DNA from: Chrysopilus asiliformis
Taxonomy: Eukaryota; Arthropoda; Insecta; Diptera; Rhagionidae
Assembly (NCBI GenBank): GCA_964034945.1
Contig: OZ035960.1
Span: forward strand, 90,919,848 to 90,983,847
Direction: 5' to 3'
Length of the DNA: 64,000 nucleotides
Position numbers and translations under genes: made by a program. Of the stretch, positions 42,530 through 56,800 are shown in pieces (positions within the stretch are counted from its first letter, which is position 1; the number at the start of each line of letters is the position of its first letter). The notes beneath the pieces were generated by a model, which did not search any database, had not been told where the DNA came from, and saw only the letters and a program-made list of their open reading frames with translations.

Positions 42530-44830
42530 CTGATGCAAAAATTTGTCTTTATTTAGGTTCAAAATTTAAGATTATCCCAAGACGACTCGAACTGTCCCAA
42601 AATTATATCGATGTTATGGTCGAGCGAAAATGATCTGCTCGCTGTGTTCGCTCGATTAAGATATTAATCGAATGCGGGCATTAAAAACTCGGAATTTGAA
42701 ATTAAATTTACTCAAAAATGTCAACCCCTCTCAACCATGTGTAGACTTTCAATGCAATTTCAGTAAATGGATAATTTATGTTACTGACAAACAAAAAAAA
42801 CTGAAACTGCCCGGAGATATAAAGTACACTTGATGAAAGTAGAGATGAAAAACATTCAATTATGTTTATTATACGGAGAAAAAACAAAAATAAATTAAAC
42901 TCTTGTTTTCTGTTAAAAATATAAATTTTATTTATTTTGATGATTCTTTTTTATCATAGGTTTTATTTTGTTTTTTTCGAGTAATGTATAACTGAGTTAA
43001 GTTCAAAAACAAAGTTGATTTTAATAGCATTGTATGTTGATTAATTTCCATATAAAACAATAATAAAAGTTTTGAGTGTTTTTCCACAATTACAAACATA
43101 TTGAGATTAAAGATATTTCAGGATAACTCATGGTTAATAATCTTGATAGAATACTTTTGAAATGTGCGCCAAAAATTTTGAGAATAAAAATTTACATTTT
43201 AATATCATTTTTTATTCAAGTTATTTAAATATCAAGCTTAAAAAATTTAAAAATTTCTGATTATCATTTTTTTTTTAATTAAATATAGGTACGAGTAAAA
43301 TATTCCACCATACTAAAATTATTTCCAATTTCTTAAGATTTTTTTTATATTCTAAACTAATTTAATAGTAGATCAGGCATAATATATTATTTTGTTCCAA
43401 TTTTTTTCTTTTAATATCAATGTTTCTAGGAAAGAAGAAGATATCAAATACAAGAGAAATTTTAATAATAAATTGTGACAAAACAAATAAGAAAATTAGA
43501 TCAAACAAATGAGATTCAATGATTAATTAAAATTTGAATAACTACTGACAATGAGATTCAAAATAAGTTGATTTTACGCCAATCTCCTTGCGAAATTAAA
43601 TTTAAAGGACATGGCATTATGATCGCATTGCCAGATTGCGCGACTTTTAAAGACAGCCAAACAAATTTAAACACAATTTTTATTTATTTGTCAGGCTGTA
43701 TGCATAACAACCTTTTGTGCAAGGACCAGCGTCTAAATTTCTTGGGCTGTCTATAAAAATCGCACAATGTGGCAACGCAATGCATTTGACATGTAATTGC
43801 TCTAAGAAGTAATCTGCAAACTCAATTTTGGTATAAATAACATAAGTTTTGTTAAATAATTTGTTTTTTCAGAGATTTGTAAGCTCAATTTGAACTTTTG
43901 AAGATTTTCTTTGTTATTATATTACCTTTTTTTGGAAGATTGAGGAACTTTTGTTTATTTTTTAGTGTTTTTTTTTATTATATAAATGTAAATGTTTCAA
44001 TTAAAGTCAATTCACATGTATAGATACTTGCAAACCATAATATGTCTATTGTTATATTAATTTACATTAAAAGAATGAAACATTTTCAATGTTAAATTTT
44101 CCAAAATATTAACTGACGATTTTAAATTCGTCACAATTTATGGTTTCCAACAATATTTCCTTGAAATCACCAAAAAACTTAATTAAACTATAATCTTTAA
44201 ATGTTATGAATATTTCTGCACCATTTTTAGTATATCTAATAGATATTTTTATAGATTGTATAATAAATGACGAGAAGCGTTTTCAATTACTTTTCTTAAT
44301 GCACAACAGCACAATTTAAACTTAACACAACCTGAGTATACGAAGGATAATTAAATAGGTTAACAAAACGTGAAAACATGTGACTTAGAAAACTTGTAAT
44401 ATTTTCAAACATGTGATAAAATTAAATAAGGCCGACAGAAAGCAAGACGAACTATTTTATTAATAAAGTTCTCCGTCACAAATTCACAACACCAAAAAAC
44501 CGCAAAACTTCTCAAACAAAAATTAAAAACAATCAAATCTACTGTAATTCTTAAAAATATTCGAAAAATTTTAACCAATTGGATAACATTATAATCAGAT
44601 CACAAATTTTCAAGCATATTTTATACAAAAAAAACTAAAATATTCTAATAAAATAAAAAATATCACAAAATAAAATATATTGATGAAGTCTTGTAGTTAA
44701 CTTCAATTTCAGATTCAATGTTAAGAAATGAGAACAAATTTTGTTCTTTCAAACTTTTGGCAACAAAAAGAGCAAGTTTTAAATAACTGTTTGTCTTTTT
44801 AAACTTCCTTTATATTTAGCGTCTTAAACT
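42530..44830. other. AT-rich downstream region of the anoctamin gene
   Basis: It follows the anoctamin stop codon on the minus strand and should contain its 3' UTR. Several AATAAA-type signals read on the minus strand, but the real end cannot be chosen. Apart from the hairpin at 43611-43785, nothing is recognised. Confidence 0.5.
43611..43785. repeat. Hairpin MITE-like repeat
   Basis: The left arm (CATTGCCAGATTGCGCGAC, then AAAGACAGCCAAACAAATTT) pairs with the right arm near 43734-43784 (GGGCTGTCTATAAAAATCGC, then ACAATGTGGCAACG). Imperfect arms of about 50 bp. Confidence 0.65.
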
Positions 44831-44840
44831 ATTACTAATA

Positions 44841-47800
44841 TTAAACAGACACAGGGCCCATGTCTGCATCATCAGTCGTTGGTTTGTCTTCTTCAGTGGC
44901 GTCGCCGCCCTGAGTGTTTGTTCTTTTTAGATATTTGTTAGGTGGACAATGACTTGGTGCCGTAGGGTCATCTGGAGTGTGCATGACCAAATCTAGTTGA
45001 GATTGTGACAGATTCCCACTCATCAATTGCTCCATTCGGATAAAGTTCATATTTGGCTCTAGATCTACCGGTGCACTTCGTGGTTCTGCTGTGCGTTCTA
45101 TAATTTGATATTTATTAATTAATTAAAAATCATATGAGTTTAAGGCTAAGATTTATTTTTTTCTAATTTACCTGATCTCGCCCGTAGGGTCTCTTGTTTG
45201 ATGATTATCTCATTTGTTATGTACGCTTCGCGTCGAATTTGATCACGCAATTCAGTTGGCATATCTGGGATGCACCAACGAACTACGATCATTACTAGTG
45301 CTACGAGATTCTAGAAAAATTAATTAAAAATTAAATTCAATGACGTCGCAGTTTGGTTATATGAAGAAAATATCCAAAATGTCTACAATTTTAACAGTTT
45401 TTAAAAAGGAGATCCAATTTATTTTTTTAAAAATATCCGAGACACAAATTCCAATGAGTAAAACTAGCTTACTTAATGAGGGTGGGAACGGCGCATAGTG
45501 TCCGGATTCTAGATAAAAACGGCCAAAATTCTGAAACTTCTTTTCTACTAAAAATAAATCCATGAATTTTGGAGGGGATACAGAGAAGAGTGTAGCGTTT
45601 CACTTCATTGCAAAAGCAAATTGTAAAAGCAGGTGTGGCAAACATTATTTTCAAGGGCCAAACAATATATTTTAATAAAAAAATTAAATTATTGAAGCAG
45701 CTATATGCTCTGCATCTCCAAAGTTGGAACTTTAAAAAAATCGATTCAGCCAAACTACTTCCAGATTCGGAATCAGCGATGTCACATTACTCGAAAATGA
45801 CTGTAAAATCTACAGCAACAAAAAAAAATTATTTATATTGGAATTTTCCGAAAAAAAAATCTTTTTTTGGGCTTTTCTTTCCAAAAACATATAGAACACC
45901 AGGGTTTTTTATATCACTGTAATTAGGTACGTACTTTTGGGGATTTTTTTACCTGATTTTACAAATTAGGCCTACTTCAACAAAAAAAACATAAGAAAAT
46001 CTCCAATTGCCAGGGGCAAATACTCTATTTGGTGACAGACAAAATGGTTTTTAAAAAAAATCCATTTGTATAGGAGAGGGGGAAAGCAGTGGTCTGATTG
46101 GATTTTGATGTATTGATGAGTTTTGTAAAATCCTATTCTAAACAGATTTTACCTTTATAAATTTTTCAATATGACTCGCCGTTTTGGAGAAAAATGCGAA
46201 AAACAGTTTCGTTTGTATGCCGAAGGGGCAATGAATGATCCAATTTTGCCCGGAACTTAGCCTAGCTATTTACGAGAAACGTAACTATACAAAATTTTAA
46301 GTCTCTAGCTCAATTATTTCGAAAGTTATGGTGTTCACGGACGGACGGACATGCGGAAATTAAAATCTTTTGTCATTCCTAACTCACTGGTGTAGTTCAT
46401 TTTTATGTCCGATAAATGGTTCGATGCGTTACAAACGGTATGCTAAATCTAATATACTACTATATGATATAACATAAAAATGGAATATAGTTTCTTTTAA
46501 GTTTTAACTTTGAGGATCTGCAGCATATAGTTGTTTCCTTTTTCTAATAAAAAAAAAATTTTGAACATAAAATTTAATATTTTTTTTTTTTAAATTCTTA
46601 AGGGCTTCTGTATCCCGTCCTTTAACAAAAAAGAAATTTCAACACGTTTTTGAATTTTGACTGTTTTTACATTAAATCCGAACACTGTGTGGCGAGGAAG
46701 CTGAGGAGAAATGAAGGGGCAAGTTTCGTTCCGTAACAGGGAATTACATAAAAATGTTGTGGAAAATTACAAAAAAACAAGTCTTTAAAATTTTTGCTGG
46801 AAAAAACATTTGTCAGTTATTCTTTTAAAACATCGAAATACTCTTCGAAGCCCCTTTCTTGTTTTCAATAAGTAGAAGAAAAAATAACAGAGGCCCTATC
46901 ACCAAATACGAAACGATTGACTCGAATCGTAAATTCAATCTTGTTGTTAGTATAAACCACTCATATGGTGTTCGGTGATAGAGCCTCTTGGCACCCAATA
47001 GCTTCAACATTAATTTTTTTCCTAAAATAAAAAAAAAATTTTAAAATCAACACTTGCCTCAAAAATAACCACAAATGCCAATCGTGTCCCCAAAATTAAA
47101 TAATAAGTAATTGTCCTCTCATATTCCGTTGATGAACCAGGCGGCTCTCTGAAATCCTGATATCTACACTCGGTGAGATTTCCATATTTAGTCGCTACTG
47201 GAAAATTTTCATCTTGCCAATGTGATGTATTAAAACGAGATAAACTGAAATTCAGATAGCCTTTCAAACTACCATCTTGTGAGTACCACATCTGATAGAC
47301 CAATCGCGGAATAAAATCTGATGTAAAGGCAATTATAAAACCCTGGAAAAAACACCAATTTCAAGATTTAAAAATGATATTGCTTCAAAAAAAATGTAAA
47401 ATTCTTACATTTGTTATCACACTCAATCGTCCAATACTTCCAAGGATTCGATACCAAACTCCTATATCTCGAACACGCTGTGAAACTGGCCGTCTATAAA
47501 AAGACAGTAATTTTTTCGCATCCAATCGCATTTCTAGAATGTTATTCAGAAGGGCGAAAACCGGAGCCAATGGGAATGCCGCAACGAAAATTGTTACAAA
47601 GCCGTATTGTAAAACTGAATGGAAACAATCAAGTGTTATAATAAGAATTTGGTCAACAAATCGTTTTACTAACCCATTTCCAGATATTCGGGAAACAAAC
47701 TTCGCGGCCCATATTCAATTAATTTTAGATCACGTAACCACCGCTCCTGTTTTCCTTTGAACGAGAGACGTTTGTTCTTTCGATTCCACATAATTCTCAG

Positions 47801-50800
47801 CTTTCCAATCCATCTCCAGAAAATCGGCATAATCATTTCTAGAATTGTATTGAATGCCTGCTTTCCAACCATTATAATTGCTAACTGAATGCAGAGTTCC
47901 ATCAAACATCCTCCAATACCACACTGAAACGAGTTTGAACGAAGACAGTTTAATAACAAGAAAAATAAATATTTTTCCCATTAGAAGAAAATTGCAAAAA
48001 TTTTTAAACTGCAATTTGTTAAAAATGTGGAAGAGAACAAAAAACGAAAAATACGGAATTGAACGGAAATAATATTCACCTCCTCCTGCCTGTATGTAAG
48101 CAGCCGAACATACTCTTTTGGATGTCCGGAAAACTTTCCTTTGAAGAACGCAATATAAAATATAGACGCGTAATAATTAACAAATTGTAATAAGTAGATC
48201 TTAAGTGTCAAAGAATCATCGAATTCCGTTTGTGTCCTTAGTAGTTCAAGTTCTGTTAAATACTCCGCCAAAAAGTTGTAAATCTACAATGAAACGAAGT
48301 AAGAATTACAGAAATTTCCACTAAATTTACAATAAAATCAGTAAACATACATAATTGAATACAAAAATTAGGCACAAGTTTATGCATGCAGCCGATGCTG
48401 TAGAAAACAGAATAATGTTGGATGTAAAACTCCATGCAGCTGCTAAAACTGATATGCGATACAAAACTACAGCCAGGACCGCGGCAAAAGCCATTGCGAC
48501 CAACAGGATAACCATCGAGAAGCTAAACACAGTTGCTGGTACTTTCATCCTCCAAAATGGAGGCGCCGGTTCTCGAGTGTCCGTCACGGTATCGATGCGA
48601 ATCTTTTTAATATGCGACAGTCTTGCTAAGTACTGAGGTCTCGGATGTTCCTCGTGAACATCGAATCCAGTCAAATCCCAGCGATGCGTGATCTCCGCTG
48701 AGTAACGTTTCCACTGCTCCAGAAACAGAGTCGCCCAAAATGACATGAAGATCGCAAAAAACACTGTCGACGGATTGTCGATCAGATATGCCGCTTTTGC
48801 GAAGAAACAGGTGTCCCTAAGTTCGTAAAAGTCACACCAACGATCGCATAGTGGACACATTTTTATGTCCATTTCCGAGGAGCAGATCTCTTTGCTAAAA
48901 ACATAAGAAATTTTAATATTTATGGAAAAAATTAAGTTGTTTTCAATTTACCTTGGCAGGTTATTGTTCATCGATCCATAGGAATAGACGAAACAGAAAA
49001 TCCCCACGATCGATGCGAGGAGCAACATGTACGTGTAAAAACCAAGCCATGCGAAATAGAGACCTAAAAAAATTTTGTTGATTTTCAAGCTGTCGAGCGT
49101 AATTAAGCTTTTACTTTTTTATAAAGCAATTAAAGAATCTCAAAAACTCTCTGATTAGCGAATTTTAAGAGAGTGAAAGATGCTTAGATAAGATTTGTTT
49201 TTTTTACCAATTTTGACTCCAAAGTATTCCTTAATGTAATCCAAAGGTTGGTATCGATACCATTTGCTAATTGAAGCCCATTCGGTGTATAACAAATTTC
49301 TCATACTTCCTGGCACGTTTACTTCACCCTAAAAACAGAAATCAGTATCAAATATTGTGTTAAATAATATATTTTTGTACAAAGGGTTGTAATTTTAAAA
49401 AAAAATACGAAATTCTAGAAAAATCTTCTTAAAAACTCTTCGTAAACAGAAGAAAAGCTACAATTGCCAGGGCCAATCGGAAAATACTATATATTGACGC
49501 GTCCGTGCAAGACTATCGTATATCTGTCGAGTTGTCAAGATTCTAACATTTTTTAAGTACGATAAAACGTTAATAATGGCAAGAATTTTAGTTTTTATAC
49601 CCGTATGGTGAAACCAAAGGGTATATTAACTTTGCCTTACCGTTTGTAACGCCAAGATCCCGTCATCGCACAAAAAAATGAATTACACCAGTGTGTTTAG
49701 AATGATAAAAAAAATTATTTTTGCATGTCCGTCCGTCCGTCTGTCCGTCCGTCCGTCCGTCCGTCCGTCTGTCCGTCCGTCCGTCTGTCTGTGGCGCGGA
49801 TTGCGGGCGCACGGTTTGAGCTACAGACTTGAAATTTTGCATAGGTCCGTTTTTCATAAAATGTGAGGCTAAGTTCGTTAATGGGCAAAAATGGACCATT
49901 AGGGGGGGTACCCCCCATACGAACGAAATCGTTTTTTGTGAATATCTCAAAAACGGTGCATCTTATCAAAAAAGTCCAAGAACAAAAGTTATTTAGGATA
50001 TGATTCTACATAAAACTTCCATACATCAAAATCCGATTGGAATAAATTTTAAAAAATCTTATTGGAAAGTTTGACTTCAAAGTGGAATTTTGGTATAACT
50101 GTTCGAATTTTGATACGAATATCACCATACGGGTCTCCAATGATTGCCAGATTGGCAATTATAGCTTTTGTTATGTTTTTTTTTAGTTTTTTTGGCAGAA
50201 AACTGGAAGATGTTTGGAAGTAGTCGAGTTATGTTCTCTTGCCCGTGTCGATATGAGGGCAGACAAAATGTTCATTTAAACATAAAAAAAAACTACAATT
50301 ATCAGGATGCAATCGTCAAATACTCTGAATGAAGACAAAATTTTTATTGAAAAAATCCATTTGTATGGGAGAGGGGAGAAGGATTGGCCAAACTGGATTT
50401 TGATGTATGGAACGGTTATGTAAAATCATATTTTAAATACATTTCGTCATTATAAATTTGTCGATACTATGCACCGTTTTCGAGAAAATAGAAAAAAAAA
50501 GTATTCAATTTGCAACTGTTAAAAATTTCAAGTCCATATCTCAATCCTTTCGAAAGTTATGGTAGTTACAGACAGACAGATAAACAAACGAACAGACAAA
50601 CAAGCTGACGGACATGAGGAAATCAATATCTTTTCTCACCCCAAACACCCTGCTGTAGTAAGTAATTAGTAACGAAGTAAGCAGAAATATACTTTAATTC
50701 GAGCTCCCATATTGGTTTTTAAATATTTCTAAAACTCAAATAACCACTTTAATGCCATTCTGCACTGAAACTGCCGATGGTGCAGAGCATAAATCTGCAC

Positions 50801-53800
50801 ATATTTGAAGATATCTCGAGAATGGTAAGAGATACCGATTTACGGAAAAAGACAAAAATTAGGCCTTATTAGGCCCATTTTTGTTTGAAGAGAAAAAATT
50901 AGAGCAGGTTAATTATGCTTCAGGAAACCCAGAACGGAAACCCTTTTGTCCCTAGGTAGTTGTTTGAGTTTCCAATGGGTGGGAAAAGGGAGTGTATCTA
51001 GAGATACACTTGTCGCGGCTGGGGGTTGTTAATTAGAAAAAGCAAAGTTGTATCTGTAGATACACTTGCCTACTAGAGGGTTATTTAATTTTTTTTCCAG
51101 CTGCGTAATTTTCAGCCCTTTTGTTTTGATAAATGAATTAAATTACAAATAGAGTTTGTAGTTACTTTAAAAGGTATGGAACTAAATAAAAACTAGTTGG
51201 GTAAGTTATTAATAAACAGTATTTTTGTTTCGTTTAAAGGTGCCTTTCGATAGCAGCTACTCGCAAATGGACACGTCTTTGAGAGTCGCTCGCAGAAATT
51301 CGCAAAAATTCGCGAGCTAGTATCTCCGAGCTGTCAAAAGAGATTTTACTCTGTAGTCGATACGCACCCACTGCACTCTCGGGGAGTTGCTCGCCAGATA
51401 CAAACGGCGTTTGAATTTTGCTAGTAGCTCTCGAGAACTCCCCAAAGCAAAATGTGAAAAAAATCAAGATATTGGTCTTGAAAAGAGAAAAATCGCCGAA
51501 ATTACCTCTCAAATGGACAACCTCCTGCGAGTAACTCTAGAGAGTTTTTGAGAGTTACTCGCGTATTTACTCTCATGTGGAGCGGCACCTTAAGAGTCAC
51601 CGCTCAGTAATAGTCGCCAGAATAGGACTGTATCAAAAGGGTCGAAATCAATGCTGTATCTACAGAAAATTCTGCACACTCCAAGAATTTGAGCACCACA
51701 CGCGACTGATCTATACACTAACACAGAATCTCATCATACTTACATCATGTAAAGGATATGCAGCAATGTAAGCACCATCCGAAATCAAGCGATCAACTCC
51801 GAACGCAAAGTCGTCATTGGCGCCCTCAGTAAAGCGTTTGCGGTCTAAAACAAACTGCACAATCCTAGATCGTATTGCAGCCGTGAAAAAACACGCCTGT
51901 TGCAAGTCAAATCTAAAAAGAATGAAAGATAAATTACTCAATTTTAAATCAATTCCACTAACGATTTTAAAACTTACAAATATTCCTTGTCTCGACTGTA
52001 AATCGCTGTAAAACGATGGGATCGCTCCGGAAAATGTTCCTCATCTAAAAGACATTTCTTAGAAAACAGCGACCATGCATTTTTAAATGGCGAGAACACA
52101 GAATTGGTGGTTTCTTTTGTTGCATAAAGTCCTGGTATCTAAAAAAAAGATTTTGAACAATCACAAATTAGTAAAATTTATTTAGTCTTTGATGTACACA
52201 GTGTAGGGTTACATAATTGAAGTTTGGTTAAAAAGCACAATGAAATGTATTATTCGCAATTATTTTGATACATTCCAGAAAAATATTGTATAGGTATTTG
52301 AAATTACAATGGAACCTCGATAAGTCGAAGTTGGCGGGAACAGTCGAAATTGTAGACTAAAGTTCGGGCAATCCAGGATTTTGAGATATCGAGTTTCGAC
52401 TTATCGAAGTTAATAGCAAGAAACTTAGAATTTTCTAGATCGCTGATGAGTCATGATGGAAAATAAAGTTTTACACGATCGTTTTACCATATTTATAACT
52501 AAGTTTAACTGGCCTGGATGTTTAATAACTTCCAAATTGCCGATTTTTTAAGTCAAGACTGTGTTTTTCGATCAATCGAAATTTCTTCCAGTTTACGATG
52601 TTTGTGGCTAGAAATTTGAACTTACTGAGGTCCGACAGCTGGTCAAGAAACTTTCACAACTTGACCTTATCGAGCGTCACTTTCGAGATATCGAGGTAAA
52701 ATAACAAGACTTAAGATAGGGAAGTTCAAGGGGATGGAAAATGTTTGTGGCATCGGGGAGCTCGGGTGATTGAGATTCAACTTATCGAGGTTTCACTGTA
52801 GGTTAACAAAAAATTTATTTAAATTATTTCACCGATTTTGAAAAATTATAAAAAATTTAATTTTACTGTAATAATTATGATTTAAATACAATTTAAACTA
52901 CAATCTTTTTAATGTAAAATTTTTTAAGATTGTTTAATGCAAAAACACTAAAAATATATAGTACATAAAAAGTTCTGATAATTTAAATATTACTACACTA
53001 AAGACGTCATTGACTTCCCCTATTTTATAAATTTGTTCATTCATTAGAATTATTTTATAAATTCTAAAAAAAAAATTAAGAATTACAGAAGATTACATAT
53101 ATAAATTTTGAAACTGCGATAATAGTTTTCAAACGTTAAAGTTTACACCTGATTTCGAACCACATAAATTTATAAAAACATTAACTCTTTGAACGTTGTT
53201 TTTTTATTACATCAGATTATTTACAAAAGTTTGGAAAATAGGGAAAATTAGTTTCAAGACAATGTGGCAAAAATTTTTGATTATTTACTTTTTGGGGGGT
53301 TATTTAAACCGTGCACCAATAAAAATCATTTTTTTAGCAATAATGACAAATGCAAATCGTGATGTTATTTCAATAGAAATTCAATTTTTTCGTCGCACAA
53401 TCCATAACCCTTCAATTAATAAATGTTATCAATGAAATTGCAAGATTTTTTATAGTTGATTTTTTTAATACAAATTAAAATATGTAGGCAAGAACATGAC
53501 ATCAAATCCAATTGACTTTTTAGTTGAGGTTTAAATTTTTAAGAGCGCCTTTCTAACCTTTTGCGGCGAACGCGTTGAATTCTTTCTTGTACTACGTCTA
53601 CTCGTATCATTAACGACTACTTTGCAATGTGACTGAAAATATTTTCCACGTTTTTATTTCACTTACTTAAACATAAATTTAACAAAAATACAAATTATTT
53701 TAAAAATTAGTGTTGTCAGTATACCTTTGACTGGTACTGCCGAGTTTTAAGCCCTTTAAGAAGAAAAACAGAGCCTTGCGAAGGGGAAGTGATGCCCGGT

Positions 53801-56800
53801 ATTGTTCTTCTTTAAAATACTACGCCGCAGGGGAAAAAATTGAAAAAGCGTTTCAAACCAAAAACTTTATAAATACATGCGCCGCAGGGAAAAAACCACC
53901 CTAAAGAAAAATAGCATTCCATTTTTGACCATTGCGAAATTTAGCAAAAAAAATTTCCCACAATTTAAAAGTGAAATTTTGATAGGCGCAAATGAAATTT
54001 AATATTAAATTCCCCAAAATTTGGTTTTTCACAAAAAAAACTGGTACATTTTGTTTCTCGCAGCCACAATTTGCTTTCCGAAAACAAACCAGTCACTAAA
54101 GGGTGCTATACTCCTCAATGTGGAAGAAAAGAGACTATGTTTTAAAAATGTCAAAAAAGAACCGGTTACCCGGTGTTTTTCGTTCGATTAACCGGTTTTC
54201 CGGTGTTTTTTTTGTACGGTTATACCCGGTGTTTTTTTTAAAGCCAAAAACCGTTCAAAAAAACCGATCATTTTTTTTGTACGGAAAAATAGTTTTAAAC
54301 TAATTTTCGTGCAACTGATTTGTTATAAACACTTCTTTTTAGGCACTCTAAACCAAATACAATATTATAATGTGCCATTTATGGCCTCTTAATGGATTAT
54401 AATATGGCACTTCAAGTCTTTTGTTTGTATTATAGTGTATTTGTTGTGTCTAAGACCTAACCTACCCAATTTGAACAAAACGGTTATTTGGTGTTTTAAT
54501 AACCGGTTTTTTGGACCCGGTTAAACCGGTCCGGTTTAAACTGAAGCAGTGGCGGCTCGTATATGTTTGAAATGAGGAGGCAACGAATCGGAGGCTAGCC
54601 TCTATGAAGAGAATTTGTAATCTATGTTTTAGAGAATTCGACATTAGAGAATAGAATTTTCTTTTAAATTATTATTTTCTGAACATACAGATTTTTATAC
54701 AGTCCATTATGGTATAAAAAATTAAAGGCATACGTTAGAAAAACATTTTTATAAAATGTTATGAGGAGCCAATGCCTCCGTTGCCTCCCCTATAAAGCCG
54801 CCACTGAACCGAAGTCTTAAAAACGGGTTTAACCAAAAACCGGGTTTTTTCAAAAATTTGACATCCCTTACTATGTTTTGTAGCGCAAAAAAAACTTTCA
54901 AAAAAGACCTCGAATTATCGGTCTTCTAAAAAAAAGGCTCTAAGGAGCTGTCCATAAAATATGTCCCGTTATTTTTGCTGTTCGACCCCCCCCCCCCCCC
55001 GCCCTTTTTCCGCCTCGTGCACCACTTTTCTTTTTTTGGATGAGATTTAATAATACCGTTACATAACCTCCGACCTCCCTCTCCTCTGATTGTGTGACGT
55101 ATTTTAAGCCACTAACAAAAACTCAGTCAAAAGTATACTCTTGCAAAACTTATATTTTCTTTAAAAAAATACCTCTTTCATTGGCATCCTTAATTTTAAA
55201 ATTTCACTATAGCGTCTAAGAACTTCAAGTGGTGCATGTACCTAAAAATTCAAAAAATATATATATATGAAAAAACCTTTTTTTTAAATTTCCAATGCAT
55301 GTTTACCTTAAGAAAATGTAAATCCTCATCATATGTTTCAGTTTCAATTTCTAATCCTTCATTAATGAGATTCTCTTCAAAGATTGCGCGTTTGCTTTGG
55401 TTCGTTTTTTCTACAGCTCCATTAGGATCTGTTTTCCAAACAATCACAAAATCCACCGATCGCTTATGATCGGCAAAAAACATGGACGTATGTAATCGAG
55501 ATTCCTCTCCAAATGGATTTGGCGGTGCATAATAACAGTGATCGCACTTAGGTATCGAATTTTGGCACGTGAGCGGGGTATCACCCACTGAATTTGTCCT
55601 GGAAAGGAATTTTTAAAAAATCAATTTTATTTTTGAAAAAAATTAATTACAAGTAGTAACTTTAATTAGATTTAGACAAAACATTTTGGATGGTCTACAA
55701 AAAACATAAAACAAACAAAAACACTGAAAATATTTTAATTGGAAAAAGCTAAAAAAGTTTTTTAGACTAAAATAAAATAAAAATTTAAACCTACACGACA
55801 AATGTCACCGCTTTGCGAACCAATTTTTCCATTTGGAGCAAAAAAAATTTTCAAAGAGGTGATGAAACACTAATTAGTTATTAAAAAAGGCCAATTATAA
55901 TTAATCTCCCAACACTTCTATGGGGTCTTTTTAATTTTTGTAATTTGCTCGCGATTCATTTTTTTATACGTAAAATTGACAGTTTAATACAATTATTAGG
56001 TATAACTGATATTAAATAACACATTTTAATTCATTTTTATAAATTTTGATTCACATATGCTGAGAAAATGTTACTGATATGGAAACGTTTTCAAACAATG
56101 ACTTTTCACATTTCCCATGAACACAAACTATACGCTTTGGTGGTTCTTCGATCGTCGTTCTAAAATAGGAGATACCGGGCCAGGTTGTCACATCATATCT
56201 GGAAATTGGTATCTACTTTTTTCTACACTTGAAGCTATAAAATTTTAATCATAAACTAGAATTAGATAGCCTATTATTTGAAATAAAATTATGAAATCTT
56301 TAATTTAAAGAATTTCGCGCTATTTTAGTTTATCTGGGAATCTGTCCAATAATCGATAATCCGCGTTGAAAATATGTTAGGGTTTTTGAAATATGTCAGG
56401 ATTTTAATTCAAATTTCCCTCACGAGCAGCAACAAGCCTTGCTACGCCACTGCTCAAACTGTGTAACAACAAACCCCAACCTCCCCTACATATCACATGT
56501 CTAATTAAGTACAATCTCCATCTGGCTAAAGACCACTGAATAAGAAATAATTTAAGAAGCACATGGCTTTAATGGTCTACATAACTGAACAAAACACACA
56601 TTCTAGCATAAATTGAAGAGAGCTTTAGTTCATGTTTATCTTCGGGTTGGTAGATGAACGCTGAAAGATAATTGCAGAATAATAAAATAACTTGGTTATG
56701 TGAGCATGAATAAGTTTTCGGCTTCAAGGCACTGTTTTTAGTTTCTTATCAGAAAGTTTTTTTTCGTGTCCCAGAATTTCAACTGAAACAATTTTTGAAT

